From: Rothia halotolerans
Lineage (GTDB): Bacteria > Actinomycetota > Actinomycetes > Actinomycetales > Micrococcaceae
Assembly: GCF_004136635.1 (NCBI RefSeq)
Contig: NZ_NOIU01000001.1
Coordinates: forward strand, 496,001 to 560,000
Length of the DNA: 64,000 nucleotides
Direction: 5' to 3'
Shown here piece after piece: positions 25,265 through 34,199 of the stretch. Below the pieces are notes generated by a model. It did no database searches. It worked only from the letters and a program-made list of their open reading frames with translations, and was not told the DNA's origin. The translations under genes and the position numbers were made by a program. Each line of letters begins with the position of its first letter. Positions within the stretch are counted from its first letter, which is position 1.

Positions 25265-26038
25265 ATGACGATGTCAGAGCAGGTCACCCGGCGGATCCTG
25301 GACGACATCGGCGCGGGCCGCTACCGGATCGGCGAGGAGATGCCCGCCGAGGCCGCCCTCGCCCAGGGCTACGACGTCTCCCGGCTGACCATCCGCGAGG
25401 CCGTCAAGGACCTCAGCGCCCGCGGGGTCGTCGAGGTGCGGCAGGGACGGCGCAACCGGGTCGCGCCGCCCTCCCGCTGGTCCGCGCTGGACCCCGACGT
25501 GATGACCCTGCGCGGACGCCTGGTCGGGGACGCCGGGGAGCTGACCCGCTCGCTCATGGAGTCCCGGCGGGTGATCGAGGCGGGCACGGCGGCGCTGGCC
25601 GCCGAGCGGATCCGCTCGGGCGAGCTGCGGCGGCTGCGCGAGCTGCTCGACCGGATGCGCGAGTCCCTCGATGACCCCGACCCCGCGCCGTCGGCGGAGG
25701 CGGACCTCAACTTCCACCGCACGGTCATCGCCGCCGCCCGCAACGAGTTCCTCGCCGCGGCCTACGAGCCGCTGGAGCAGGTCCTGCGCGCCGTCCGGCT
25801 GCGCACCTCCTCCCACCGCAGCGTGCGCGCGGACGCCGTCCACTGGCACGGGGAGATCCTGCTGGCCCTGGAGAGGCACGACGCCGCCGGGGCCGCCGCC
25901 GCGATGACCGCCCACCTGGAGCAGAGCGAGCGCGCCGCGCGGGAGTTCCCGGGCGATGCCGACGCCGAGGCGGACGAGACCCCGACGCCGCAGACCTCTG
26001 AACCAGCCGCGACGACCATCAGCAGACCATCGAGATAG
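25265..26038 (+). CDS. GntR-family regulator (FCD/FadR subfamily) of the threonate/erythronate locus
   Basis: 257 residues. The N-terminal winged helix reads ILDDIGAGRYRIGEEMPAE, LAQGYDVSRLTIREAVKDL, RGVVEVRQGRRNRV. The FCD domain follows with ESRRVIEAGTAALAAER, EADLNFHRTVIAAARNE and a late AVHWHGEILLALERHD; Asp and His residues at the expected metal-ligand positions are present. A short acidic tail ends the protein. The ATG at 25265 follows GAGGAG by five bases. It is divergent from gntP-otnK-ltnD and eight bases upstream of denD, so it likely controls both units in response to an acid sugar. Confidence 0.92.
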   Translation: MTMSEQVTRRILDDIGAGRYRIGEEMPAEAALAQGYDVSRLTIREAVKDLSARGVVEVRQGRRNRVAPPSRWSALDPDVMTLRGRLVGDAGELTRSLMESRRVIEAGTAALAAERIRSGELRRLRELLDRMRESLDDPDPAPSAEADLNFHRTVIAAARNEFLAAAYEPLEQVLRAVRLRTSSHRSVRADAVHWHGEILLALERHDAAGAAAAMTAHLEQSERAAREFPGDADAEADETPTPQTSEPAATTISRPSR

Positions 26039-26046
26039 GAGCTTCC

Positions 26047-27054
26047 ATGAAGATCATCGTCACCGGCGGGGCCGGTTTCCTGGGCAGCCGGCTCATCGAG
26101 CTGCTGCTGCGGCGCCTCGACGCCGGCGAGCCGCCGATCCCCTTCGACCGGATCGTCTCCCTGGACCTGGCCGAGTGCCCAGTCGCGGACCCGCGGGTGA
26201 GCTCCGTGGTCGGGGACGTGGCCTCGCCGGAGCTGCTGGACCGGGAGGTGGACGAGGACGTCCTCGGGATCTACCATCTGGCGGCGGTGCTCTCGGGCGG
26301 CTCGGAGGAGAACTTCGACCTGGCTCTGCGCGTCAACGTGGACGGCACCCGCGCCCTGCTCGAGGCCGCGCGCCGCCTCGGGACGGCGCCCCGGCTGGTG
26401 TTCACCAGCTCGCTCGCCGTCTTCGGCGGGGACCCGCCCGAGGTGGTCCCCGAGGAGTGGGCCGAGCAGCCCGACTCGACCTACGGCGCGACCAAGGCCG
26501 TGGGCGAGCTGCTGGTCAACGAGTACTCGCGGCGGGGCCACGTGGACGGGCGCATCTGCCGCCTGCCCACGATCTCGGTGCGGCCCGGGCGGCCGAACTC
26601 CGCGGCGTCCTCCTTCGCCAGCGGGATCATCCGGGAGCCCCTGAACGGTGAGCGGGCCGTGTGCCCCGTCCCGCACGCCACCCGCATGTGGCTCTCCTCC
26701 CCGCGCGCCGCGGTGGCCAACCTGGCGCACGCGCTGGAGGTCGACGGCGAGCGGATCGGCCCGTGGCGCGGGATGAACGTGCCCGGCATCTGCGTGACGG
26801 TCGGGGAGATGCTCGACGCGCTGGAGCGGATCGGCGGCGATCAGGCCCGCTCCCTGGTCGACGACGCGCCGGACCGGTCCGTCATGGACATCGTGTGCTC
26901 GTGGCCCGGGGAGTTCGAGGTCCAGCGGATGCTGGAGCTGGGCTTCGTGCGGGACCGGAGCATCGACCGGATGATCCGGCAGTACGTGGAGGACTTCGCG
27001 CCGGGCGCGGGCCGCCCCGCCGGGCAGGACGAGGCCGGCGCCGAGACCGCCTAG
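26047..27054 (+). CDS. denD: D-erythronate dehydrogenase-like NAD-dependent epimerase/dehydratase-family protein
   Basis: 335 residues of the extended SDR fold. TGGAGFLGS at 6-14 binds NAD, IYHLAAVLS, FTSSLAVFGG and YGATKAVGE (the YxxxK pair) follow, then RLPTISVRPG and SGIIREPLNG. This sequence pattern matches DenD, which oxidises D-erythronate to 2-dehydro-D-erythronate, and the neighbourhood (DUF1537 kinase, LtnD, GntP, GntR) is that of DenD clusters. AGGAG precedes the ATG. Transcribed with the GntR gene. Confidence 0.87.
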   Translation: MKIIVTGGAGFLGSRLIELLLRRLDAGEPPIPFDRIVSLDLAECPVADPRVSSVVGDVASPELLDREVDEDVLGIYHLAAVLSGGSEENFDLALRVNVDGTRALLEAARRLGTAPRLVFTSSLAVFGGDPPEVVPEEWAEQPDSTYGATKAVGELLVNEYSRRGHVDGRICRLPTISVRPGRPNSAASSFASGIIREPLNGERAVCPVPHATRMWLSSPRAAVANLAHALEVDGERIGPWRGMNVPGICVTVGEMLDALERIGGDQARSLVDDAPDRSVMDIVCSWPGEFEVQRMLELGFVRDRSIDRMIRQYVEDFAPGAGRPAGQDEAGAETA

Positions 27055-27080
27055 AACGGGGCGGCCGCCTCCCATGACGG

Positions 27081-27120
27081 CGTCGTGCCCGGGGCCGATC
27101 CTCCGGCCCCGGGCACGACG
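27081..27120. terminator. Terminator after denD
   Basis: A 17-bp perfect stem beginning CGTCGTGCCCGGGGCCG, six-base loop, 26 bp after the denD stop. Very stable; no T-run, as is common at this GC content. Confidence 0.8.
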
Positions 27121-27136
27121 TCGTCGCGGCATGGGG

Positions 27137-27160
27137 GCGGGGCCGGCGCACCGGCCCCGC
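27137..27160. terminator. Second hairpin, terminator for the leftward CNNM genes
   Basis: GCGGGGCCGG, loop CGCA, CCGGCCCCGC: ten perfect pairs, 15 bp beyond the stop of the leftward gene at 27176. Confidence 0.7.
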
Positions 27161-27175
27161 ACGCCCCGCTCCCGC

Positions 27176-28219
27176 CTACACGGCCGCCGTCCGGGAGTCG
27201 TCCCGGATCTGGCCCACCAGCTCCTCGAGCATGTCCTCGAGCGTCACCATGCCCGCGATCTCCCCCGTCCCGGCGTCGCGGACCAGGGCCAGGTGGGCGC
27301 CCTCCCGCTGCATCAGGCGCAGGGCCGGCCCCACCGACTCGTCGAGGGCGAAGACCGGCAGCTCGCGGACCTTGCCGCGCTCCAGCGGAAGGTGCCGCTG
27401 CGGCCCGGGCATCGCGATGACGTCCTTGATGTGGACGTAGCCGGTCAGCTCCCCGGTCTCGGCCCGCAGCGGGTAGCGGGAGAAGCCCTCCACCGCGGCG
27501 TCCTCGACCTGGGCCGGGGTCGCCGTCTCCGGCAGGATCGTGACCCGGCCGATCGGGATGACCACCGAGCTGATGTCCCGGCTCTCGAAGGTCAGCGCGC
27601 CCAGCAGGAGCCGCTCGTCCCGGCGGTCCAGCAGACCGCCCTCGCGTGACTCCTCGACCAGCCCGGCGACCTCGTCCCGGGTGAAGGTGCTGGTCACCTC
27701 GTTCTTCGGCTGGACCCCGAACATCCGCAGGATGCCGTTGCCGGTCGCGTTCATCAGCCACAGCACCGGCTGCAGCACGCGCACGACGACGACCAGCACC
27801 GGCCCGAGGACCAAAGCCATCCGCTCCGGCCCGGCCAGGGCGATGTTCTTGGGCACCATCTCCCCCAGCACCACGTGCAGGTAGGTGACCACCGCCAGCG
27901 CGACCGCATAGGAGATCACGCTGATCATCGCGGCGGGCACGCCCCACGACTCCAGCGGCCCCTCGATCGCGTACTGGACCATGGGCTTGGTGACCCAGCC
28001 CAGCGCCAGGGAGCAGACGGTGATGCCCAGCTGCGCGCCGGCCATCATGAGCGAGACGTTCTCGATGGCCCACAAGGTCATCCGCGCCGGGCGCCCGCCT
28101 TCCAGGGCCTTGGGCTCGACGACGCTGCGCCGCGCGGCGATGAGCGAGAACTCGGCGCCGACGAAGAAGAAGTTGGCCACCAGAAGCACGACGGTGGCGA
28201 TGATTCCGAACAGGTCCAT
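27176..28219 (-). CDS. CNNM/CBS-domain membrane protein (hemolysin-C/YtfL-like), short form
   Basis: 347 residues: an N-terminal CNNM (DUF21) transmembrane domain with three to four helices (GAEFSLIAARRSVVE, AGAQLGITVCSLALGWVTKP and HVVLGEMVPKNIAL are signatures) and a CBS pair (about 210-330; HIKDVI and MVTLEDMLEELVGQI are visible). It lacks the C-terminal CorC/HlyC domain. Proteins of this family are linked to magnesium/cobalt efflux and ion homeostasis. The ATG shares one base with the stop of the upstream, longer paralogue, so the two are co-translated and probably form a heteromer. Confidence 0.9.
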   Translation of the reverse strand: MDLFGIIATVVLLVANFFFVGAEFSLIAARRSVVEPKALEGGRPARMTLWAIENVSLMMAGAQLGITVCSLALGWVTKPMVQYAIEGPLESWGVPAAMISVISYAVALAVVTYLHVVLGEMVPKNIALAGPERMALVLGPVLVVVVRVLQPVLWLMNATGNGILRMFGVQPKNEVTSTFTRDEVAGLVEESREGGLLDRRDERLLLGALTFESRDISSVVIPIGRVTILPETATPAQVEDAAVEGFSRYPLRAETGELTGYVHIKDVIAMPGPQRHLPLERGKVRELPVFALDESVGPALRLMQREGAHLALVRDAGTGEIAGMVTLEDMLEELVGQIRDDSRTAAV

Positions 28220-29574
28220 CAGCGAGCGCCCTCCTCGATCGGGGCCGGGGAGGTAGAGGCGATCACCGAGGCGATGCGCGCCCCGTCCATCGCCTCGACC
28301 GTGAGGGTCAGCAGGGTGGCGGGCAGGCCGTTGCGCGGCTCGGTCTCCACGGAGACCGCGTCGCCCTCCTCCGCGATCCTGCCCAGGTGCAGGGTCAGGA
28401 ACCCCGCGAGCGTCTCGTACTCGGGGCTCTCCGGCACGTGGCAGCCGAGGGCCTCGGTGGCCTCGTCGGGCCGCAGGGCGCCGTCGAGCCTCCAGCCCGC
28501 GGCGTCGAGCCTCTCGACGGCCGGGTCCTGCGGGTCGTGCTCGTCGACGACGTCGCCCACGATCTCCTCCACCAGGTCCTCCAGCGTGAGCATGCCGGCG
28601 ACGTCGCCCGTCTCGTCGATCAGGACGGCCATCTGCAGGCCGCCCTCGCGCAGGGTGTCCATGAGGTCGTCCAGCTCGGCGGTGTCCGGCACCACGGTGG
28701 CGGCCTCCATGATCTCCTCGGCGCGCACCTCGGTGCGCTGCGAGTACGGCACCGCCAGGGCCCGGCGGATGTGGACCAGGCCGAGGACCCCGCGGCCCTC
28801 GTGGTCCATCACGGGGAAGCGCGAGTGCCCGGTCCGCGCCGCGAGGTCCAGGGCCTCGGCCACGGTGTCCCCGGGCTCGACGCCGACCATCCGCGAGCGC
28901 GGGGTCATCGCGTCGTGCCCGCGGCGGCTGCCGAAGGCCACCGAGCGCTGCAGCAGGTCCGCGACGTCCTCGGAGAGCACGCCCTGACGGGCGGAGTGGC
29001 GCACCAGCGTCACCAGCTCCTCGGGCGAGCGCGCCGAGGCGAGCTCCTCCTTGGGCTCGACGCCGAGCGCCCGCACGATCCGGTTGGCGGTGCCGTTGAA
29101 GAACGCCAGCAGCGGCATGGTCGCGAAGCTGAAGCCCCGCTGGAAGCCGGTGACGGCCCGCGCGGTGCCCATGGGCTTGGCGATGGCCAGGTTCTTGGGC
29201 ACGAGCTCGCCGAAGATCATGGTGAGGAAGGTGGCCAGCGCCAGCGCGGTGACCACGGAGACGCTGCGCGCCGCCACGGCGGAGAGCCCCGCCGACTCGA
29301 GCGGCCCGGCGACCAGCGCCGCGATGGCGGGCTCGGCGAGGAATCCGATGCTGAGGTTGGTCAGGGTGATGCCGAGCTGGGCGCCGGAGAGCTGGGTCGA
29401 GAGGGTGTTCATCCCCTTCAGGACCCCCTGGGCCCTGCGGTCACCGGACTCGGCGGCGTCCTTGACGGCGTTGCGGTTGACCGTGATGAGCGAGAACTCG
29501 GCGGCGACGAACAGACCGCAGGCCGCGATGAGGACGGCGGCGATCAGGAGCGAGATCACTTCCAAGGTGTGCAC
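28219..29574 (-). CDS. CNNM/CBS/CorC-domain membrane protein, long form
   Basis: 451 residues: CNNM domain (LFVAAEFSLITVNR, GAQLGITLTNLSIGFLAEP, FGELVPKNLAIAKP), CBS pair (TPRSRMVGVEPGDT, DHEGRGVLGLVHIRRA, MLTLEDLVEEIVGDVVDEHD) and a C-terminal CorC_HlyC domain (RLDGALRPDEA through GLPATLLTL). The complete domain set is that of CorC/YrkA-type transporters or regulators of Mg2+ efflux. GTG start preceded by AGGGG. Pairs of long and short CNNM genes in tandem are common in actinobacteria, which fits the overlap with the gene downstream. Confidence 0.92.
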   Translation of the reverse strand: MHTLEVISLLIAAVLIAACGLFVAAEFSLITVNRNAVKDAAESGDRRAQGVLKGMNTLSTQLSGAQLGITLTNLSIGFLAEPAIAALVAGPLESAGLSAVAARSVSVVTALALATFLTMIFGELVPKNLAIAKPMGTARAVTGFQRGFSFATMPLLAFFNGTANRIVRALGVEPKEELASARSPEELVTLVRHSARQGVLSEDVADLLQRSVAFGSRRGHDAMTPRSRMVGVEPGDTVAEALDLAARTGHSRFPVMDHEGRGVLGLVHIRRALAVPYSQRTEVRAEEIMEAATVVPDTAELDDLMDTLREGGLQMAVLIDETGDVAGMLTLEDLVEEIVGDVVDEHDPQDPAVERLDAAGWRLDGALRPDEATEALGCHVPESPEYETLAGFLTLHLGRIAEEGDAVSVETEPRNGLPATLLTLTVEAMDGARIASVIASTSPAPIEEGAR

Positions 29575-29889
29575 CCCCTACCGCTGCGCTGATCTCTCGC
29601 GCTCTGGTTCGGCAGAGGGTACGTACTGTGCTCGGGACTGTCCCCGGGTATCTCCATCATTCCTTTCTTCGGCCGCGAGATTCCTACCGTTCGCGGCCGG
29701 TCCCCATATTGTGCGGGAGAGCGCAGAGCGGGGCAACAGGCGCCGGGGCCTGCTGGCGAGTTCACGGCGTTTTCCCAGCTTTCCGCCGTGCCTCGCCGGG
29801 CGCCCGCCTCCTCGGAGCGAGAGGACGCAGAGGAGCGCCGCGGTGCCTCCGCGACGCCCCTCTCCGCCGGCCCGACCGTCCGCAGGCGG
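29575..29889. other. Intergenic region upstream of the CNNM operon
   Basis: About 315 bp without a supported gene. It must hold the leftward CNNM promoter; no clear -10/-35 pair stands out. Composition is slightly less GC-rich than the coding DNA. Confidence 0.4.
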
Positions 29890-29916
29890 CCCGCTCCGCG
29901 GGTCCTGCGGAGCGGG
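29890..29916 (-). terminator. Terminator after the BCCT gene
   Basis: CCCGCTCCGC pairs perfectly with GCGGAGCGGG across a seven-base loop, eight bases past the leftward BCCT stop. Confidence 0.75.
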
Positions 29917-29923
29917 ACCGTCC

Positions 29924-31756
29924 CTATTCCTTCCCGTCGACCGGTTCGGACACCTCCACCGTGGTCTCCGCGGACTCGGGCGGCCGGCCCGGCACCCGCA
30001 CCGTGGGGATGGGACCCGTCGGGTGGGTCACCAGCCCGAACTCCCCGCCCTCGTGCTGCTCCACGCCCGCCGCCACGGACTGCTTCAGCATCTCCCGGAC
30101 CACCTTGCCCTGCAGGATCAGCGGGTCCCGGCTGAGGTCCTTCCAGATCGCCACGCAGAGCACCAGCATCACGACCACGAAGGGCAGAGCCGAGACGATC
30201 GTGATGTTCTTCAGCCCGTTGAGGGCTGCCGCCGGCTCGTCTCCGCCGGCGAGCAGCATCACCGCCGCCACGAATCCGGTCGCGACGCCCCAGAAGATCA
30301 CGGCCTTCTTAGTCGGCTCCTCGGCGCCGTGCTCGCTCAGCGCACCCATCACGATCGAGGCGGAGTCGGCTCCCGTGACGAAGAAGATGGCGATGAGGAT
30401 GACGGTGACCACCATGAGGATCGTGACCACCCAGCCGGGGACGGGCAGGTGGTTGAGCATGTCGAACAGGATCAGGTCGAAGTTGATGTCCGGAGCGCCG
30501 TCCACGATGTCGGCCAGGGCGCTGCCCATGTCCCCCGAGCGCTCGGCCCGCTCCTGGATGCCGATCGCCCCGCCGCCGAAGATCGAGAACCACAGCAGCG
30601 TCACGCCCGAGGGGACGAGCAGCACGCCGGTGACGAACTGGCGGATCGTGCGGCCGCGGGAGATGCGGGCGATGAACAGGCCCACGAAGGGGGTCCAGGA
30701 GACCCACCAGGCCCAGTAGAAGACGGTCCAGGTGGACATCCACTCCGCCAGGGTCTCGTCGCCGGCCGCCGCCGTGCGGGAGGCCATCTGCGGCAGGTCG
30801 CCGATGAAGGAGCCGACCGCGTTGGGGATGACGTTGAGGATGAACAACGTCGGGCCGCCGACGAAGACGATGACGGCCAGGATCACGGCGAGGACCATGT
30901 TGATGTTGGACAGCCACTGGATGCCGCGCTCGATGCCGGAGACCGCCGAGGCGACGAACAGGGCCGTCAGGATCGCGATGACGACCACCAGCAGACCGGA
31001 GCTGACCTGCCCCGTGATGCCGGTGGACTGCAGGCCGCCGCCGATCTGGAGGGCGCCCAGGCCCAGGGAGCACGCGGAGCCGAACAGCGTCGCGAGGATC
31101 GCGAGGATGTTGATGACGCGCCCGCCCCAGCCGTTGACGAGGCGCTCGCCGAAGAGGGAGGTGAACATCGAGGAGAACAGCTGCGAGCGACCCAGCCGGT
31201 AGGTGCTGTAGGCCATGCCCAGGCCCACGATCGCGTACATGGCCCACGGGTAGAGGGTCCAGTGGAACAGCGTCGTGCCCATCGCCGTGCTCACGGCGGC
31301 GTCCGACTGCCCGTCCACGGTGCCGGGCGGAGGGGACATGTAGAAGAACAGCGGCTCGCCGACGCCGTAGAACACCAGGCCGATGCCCATGCCGGTCGCG
31401 AACATCATCGAGATCCACGACGGCGTGCTGAACTGGGGCCCCTCCCCGTCCTGACCCAGCGGGATGCGGCCGAAGCGGCTCACGGCCACCGTGAGGGCGA
31501 AGATCGCGAAGACCGTCGCGGCGATGATGAACAGCCAGCCGGTGTTGGTGATGACCCAGCTGAGCGCGCTGTCCGCCACGCCGCCCAGCCCCGTGGGCGA
31601 TACGAAGCCCCACACGATGAAGGCGACGGCGATGGTTCCGGCCAGCCCGAAGACCCAGTAGTCGGTGCCGTTGCGCCGGTGCGGGGAGGGGCGGTGGTTG
31701 AGGGAGGTTCTCAGCTCCCCCACCAGCTCGTGCATTGATTTGTCGCGATTGCTCAT
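29924..31756 (-). CDS. BCCT-family osmolyte (betaine/choline/carnitine) transporter
   Basis: 610 residues with twelve membrane helices. Family marks are FATGMGIGLVFYGVGEP (glycine-rich helix 3), LFHWTLYPWAMYAIVGLGMAYSTYR, and the helix-8 stretch VFYWAWWVSWTPFVGLFIARISRGR with the WAWW aromatic box that binds the trimethylammonium group. A charged C-terminal tail of about 70 residues may sense osmotic state, as in BetP. GMGIG rather than a sodium-type motif is seen; I cannot tell Na+ from H+ coupling. The ATG at 31756 follows GGAGCAGGA and is preferred over one 17 codons upstream. Confidence 0.92.
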   Translation of the reverse strand: MSNRDKSMHELVGELRTSLNHRPSPHRRNGTDYWVFGLAGTIAVAFIVWGFVSPTGLGGVADSALSWVITNTGWLFIIAATVFAIFALTVAVSRFGRIPLGQDGEGPQFSTPSWISMMFATGMGIGLVFYGVGEPLFFYMSPPPGTVDGQSDAAVSTAMGTTLFHWTLYPWAMYAIVGLGMAYSTYRLGRSQLFSSMFTSLFGERLVNGWGGRVINILAILATLFGSACSLGLGALQIGGGLQSTGITGQVSSGLLVVVIAILTALFVASAVSGIERGIQWLSNINMVLAVILAVIVFVGGPTLFILNVIPNAVGSFIGDLPQMASRTAAAGDETLAEWMSTWTVFYWAWWVSWTPFVGLFIARISRGRTIRQFVTGVLLVPSGVTLLWFSIFGGGAIGIQERAERSGDMGSALADIVDGAPDINFDLILFDMLNHLPVPGWVVTILMVVTVILIAIFFVTGADSASIVMGALSEHGAEEPTKKAVIFWGVATGFVAAVMLLAGGDEPAAALNGLKNITIVSALPFVVVMLVLCVAIWKDLSRDPLILQGKVVREMLKQSVAAGVEQHEGGEFGLVTHPTGPIPTVRVPGRPPESAETTVEVSEPVDGKE

Positions 31757-31954
31757 CGAGTACGTCCTGCTCCATGTCGAGGGACACGTCCGGGGCAGCC
31801 CCGTCATCTGGCGGGCACCGGTGTGAGTGATGAGCTCATCTTAGTCGTCAGAGTGGCACAGATCACAAGGCTTTTTTCATCCCGCCCTGGGCTCCCTGGC
31901 AGGCCGGGGGTGGGCTAGGGTGGAGCCCACCGCACCCGACCCCCGGAGACCGCC

Positions 31955-32155
31955 GTGCCCTTCAAGGATCGATCCTCCGTACTCCTGGTCCTGCTGTGCG
32001 TCTTCGTCGCGACCTTCGGGGCCCAGGTCCTGCTGAACCATTACGACCCCGGGGTGAGTCCTTGGGTGATCGCGGGGGTCGCCGTGGCCTCCGTACCGGT
32101 CTCCATCGCACTGGTCGCGTGGAAGCGGCGGCGCGACCGCGATCCCGGGAAGTGA
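31955..32155 (+). CDS. Small two-helix membrane protein, unknown function
   Basis: 66 residues from GTG: a short basic head, hydrophobic segment (about 9-27), a turn rich in Asp/Pro/Gly (NHYDPGVSPW), a second hydrophobic segment (37-55) and a basic tail KRRRDRDPGK. GC at third positions is high, as in real genes here. Divergent from the BCCT gene, upstream of an MFS gene. I do not recognise a family; small proteins like this often annotate as hypothetical in actinobacteria. Confidence 0.6.
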   Translation: MPFKDRSSVLLVLLCVFVATFGAQVLLNHYDPGVSPWVIAGVAVASVPVSIALVAWKRRRDRDPGK

Positions 32156-32244
32156 GGACGATCACAGCACCGCCGGACGCCTTAAGGTACTTTTGACACG
32201 AACTCACGGGGAGATCCGCTCCCCGCCGTGCGAAAGGTCCTCCC

Positions 32245-33717
32245 GTGCCCCAGACGACGCGCCACGAACGCCTGGACGAGCTGCCCGTCACCCGCAAGCA
32301 CCTCCGTCTCCTCACCGGCTCTGGCGTGGGCTGGGCCCTGGATGCCATGGACGTGGGGCTGATCTCCTTCATCATGGCCGCGCTCACCGCACACTGGGGG
32401 CTCACCGCCACGGAGGCCTCCTGGCTGGGCTCCATCGGCTTCATCGGCATGGCCCTGGGTGCCACCCTGGGCGGCCTGCTGGCCGACCGGATCGGTCGCC
32501 GCCAGGTCTTCGCGCTCACGCTGCTGATCTACGGACTGGCCACCGGCGCCTCCGCCCTCGCGACCGGCCTGGCCGTGCTGATGGCGCTGCGCTTCGTCGT
32601 CGGGCTGGGTCTGGGCGCCGAGCTGCCGGTCGCCTCGACGCTGATCTCCGAGTTCTCCCCGCGGCGCATCCGCGGGCGCATGGTCGTCTTCCTCGAGGCG
32701 TTCTGGGCCGTGGGCTGGGTCGCCGCCGCGGCGATCGGCGCCTTCGTGGTCTCCGCCTCGGACGAGGGGTGGCGGTGGGCGCTGGCCCTGGGCTGCATCC
32801 CGGCGGCCTACGCCCTGGTGATCCGCCTGGGCCTGCCCGAGTCGGTGCGCTACCTGGAGTCGAAGGGGCGGCACGCCGAGGCGGAGCGGGTGGTGCGCTC
32901 CTTCGAGGAGGCCGCGGCCGAGGAGGGGCGGGAGGCTGAGGACGGAGACGTCCGGCGCTCTCCCGGCGCTTCCGGGACTGCGACGGCGGGCGCCGCGGCG
33001 CAGTCGGACGCCCGGGCATCGGCCGATACGACGGCGAGAGCGGCGGCGTCGGATTCCGGGCGCGCGGCCCCCGGGCCGGAGACCGCGGCGTCGTCCGCCA
33101 AGCCCTCCATCTGGTCGGATCCGCTGCGCCGCCGGACCATCGCGCTGTGGACCATCTGGTTCTGCATCAACCTCTCCTACTACGGCGCCTTCATCTGGAT
33201 CCCCTCGCTGCTCCACGCGCAGGGCTTCACCCTGGTCAAGTCGTTCACGTTCACCCTGATCATCACCCTGGCCCAGCTGCCCGGCTACGCGGTCTCCGCG
33301 TACCTCATCGAGCGGTGGGGCCGCCGCCCGACCCTGGCGCTCTTCCTCATCGGCTCGGCCGCGGCCGCGGGGCTGTACGGCCTGGCCTCGGTGGAGTGGG
33401 CGATCATCGCCGCCGGCTGCACGCTCTCCTTCTTCAACCTCGGGGCGTGGGGCGCGCTCTACGCGATCGGGCCCGAGCTGTACCCCACCAGCGTGCGCGG
33501 GACCGGGACGGGGGCCGCCGCGGGGTTCGGGCGGATCGCGTCCATCATCGCGCCGCTGATGGTCCCGCCCGTGCTCGGCGTCGGCGGGCCCGTGCTGCTC
33601 TTCTCGATCTTCGCCCTGGCCTTCGCCGTGGCCGCGGTGGCCGCCTTCACCCTGCCGGAGCTGCGCGGCAAGCCGCTGAGCAGCGCGCCGCCGCTGGTGG
33701 GGGCCGGGGCGGGCTGA
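32245..33717 (+). CDS. MFS transporter (sugar/aromatic-acid porter type)
   Basis: 490 residues, twelve helices. Helix 1 has GWALDAMDVGLISF, loop 2-3 GGLLADRIGRRQVF (motif A), and helix 4-5 RFVVGLGLGAELPVASTLISEF followed by PRRIRGRMVV, the pattern of the SP/AAHS-type porters (YceI, NiaP, PcaK-like); the second-half copy is RWGRRPTLALF and PTSVRGTGTGAAAGFGRI. The central cytoplasmic loop carries an Ala/Ser-rich insertion of about 60 residues (225-290). It probably imports a niacin- or aromatic-acid-like compound or a sugar; no substrate gene is adjacent. Confidence 0.85.
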   Translation: MPQTTRHERLDELPVTRKHLRLLTGSGVGWALDAMDVGLISFIMAALTAHWGLTATEASWLGSIGFIGMALGATLGGLLADRIGRRQVFALTLLIYGLATGASALATGLAVLMALRFVVGLGLGAELPVASTLISEFSPRRIRGRMVVFLEAFWAVGWVAAAAIGAFVVSASDEGWRWALALGCIPAAYALVIRLGLPESVRYLESKGRHAEAERVVRSFEEAAAEEGREAEDGDVRRSPGASGTATAGAAAQSDARASADTTARAAASDSGRAAPGPETAASSAKPSIWSDPLRRRTIALWTIWFCINLSYYGAFIWIPSLLHAQGFTLVKSFTFTLIITLAQLPGYAVSAYLIERWGRRPTLALFLIGSAAAAGLYGLASVEWAIIAAGCTLSFFNLGAWGALYAIGPELYPTSVRGTGTGAAAGFGRIASIIAPLMVPPVLGVGGPVLLFSIFALAFAVAAVAAFTLPELRGKPLSSAPPLVGAGAG

Positions 33718-33719
33718 AC

Positions 33720-34199
33720 TCACCCCCTCACGGCGCGGGCCAGGGCCTCCAGGGACTCGTCGAACAGCACGGGGTCGAACGGGGGCATCCGGCCGCCGAA
33801 CTCCTCGCGCGTCCGCCGGGGCACCCGGCTCCAGTCGTAGGTGAGCGCCACCGCGGTGCCGCCCTCGACCGGGGTGAGCTCGTAGCGCCAGAGCCAGCCG
33901 CCCAGCTCGAGCCGGCCGTCGTCGTCGAGCTGGCCCGGCTGCCAGGCGATCAGCCGGCCCTCCTCGAACTCGGCGACGCGGTTGTGCATCACGTAGGGGC
34001 CGCCGGCCTGCTCCAGGTACATGTTCATGCCGAAGACCTGCCCCACCTCGGCGAGCGGGGCCGGGTCGATGGCCTCGCGCACCCAGTGGCCGGGCTCGGT
34101 CTCCGGGTGCCGCTCCGGGTCCCGGAGGATCTCGAAGATCGCGGCCGGCGGCACGGGGATGAAGCGGGTGGTGCGGATGAACTCGTCGGATCCGGTCAC
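33720..34199 (-). CDS. SRPBCC-family (START/Bet v1-like) protein
   Basis: 159 residues beginning FIRTTRFIPVPPAAIFEILRDPERHP, the polyketide-cyclase/SRPBCC entry, with GGTAVALTYDWSR near the end of the sheet. GTG start overlaps the stop of the DHFR-like gene by four bases (GTGA), so they are co-translated. SRPBCC proteins bind hydrophobic ligands or act as AHSA1-like regulators or toxin-antitoxin accessories; no catalytic residues are obvious. Confidence 0.85.
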   Translation of the reverse strand: MTGSDEFIRTTRFIPVPPAAIFEILRDPERHPETEPGHWVREAIDPAPLAEVGQVFGMNMYLEQAGGPYVMHNRVAEFEEGRLIAWQPGQLDDDGRLELGGWLWRYELTPVEGGTAVALTYDWSRVPRRTREEFGGRMPPFDPVLFDESLEALARAVRG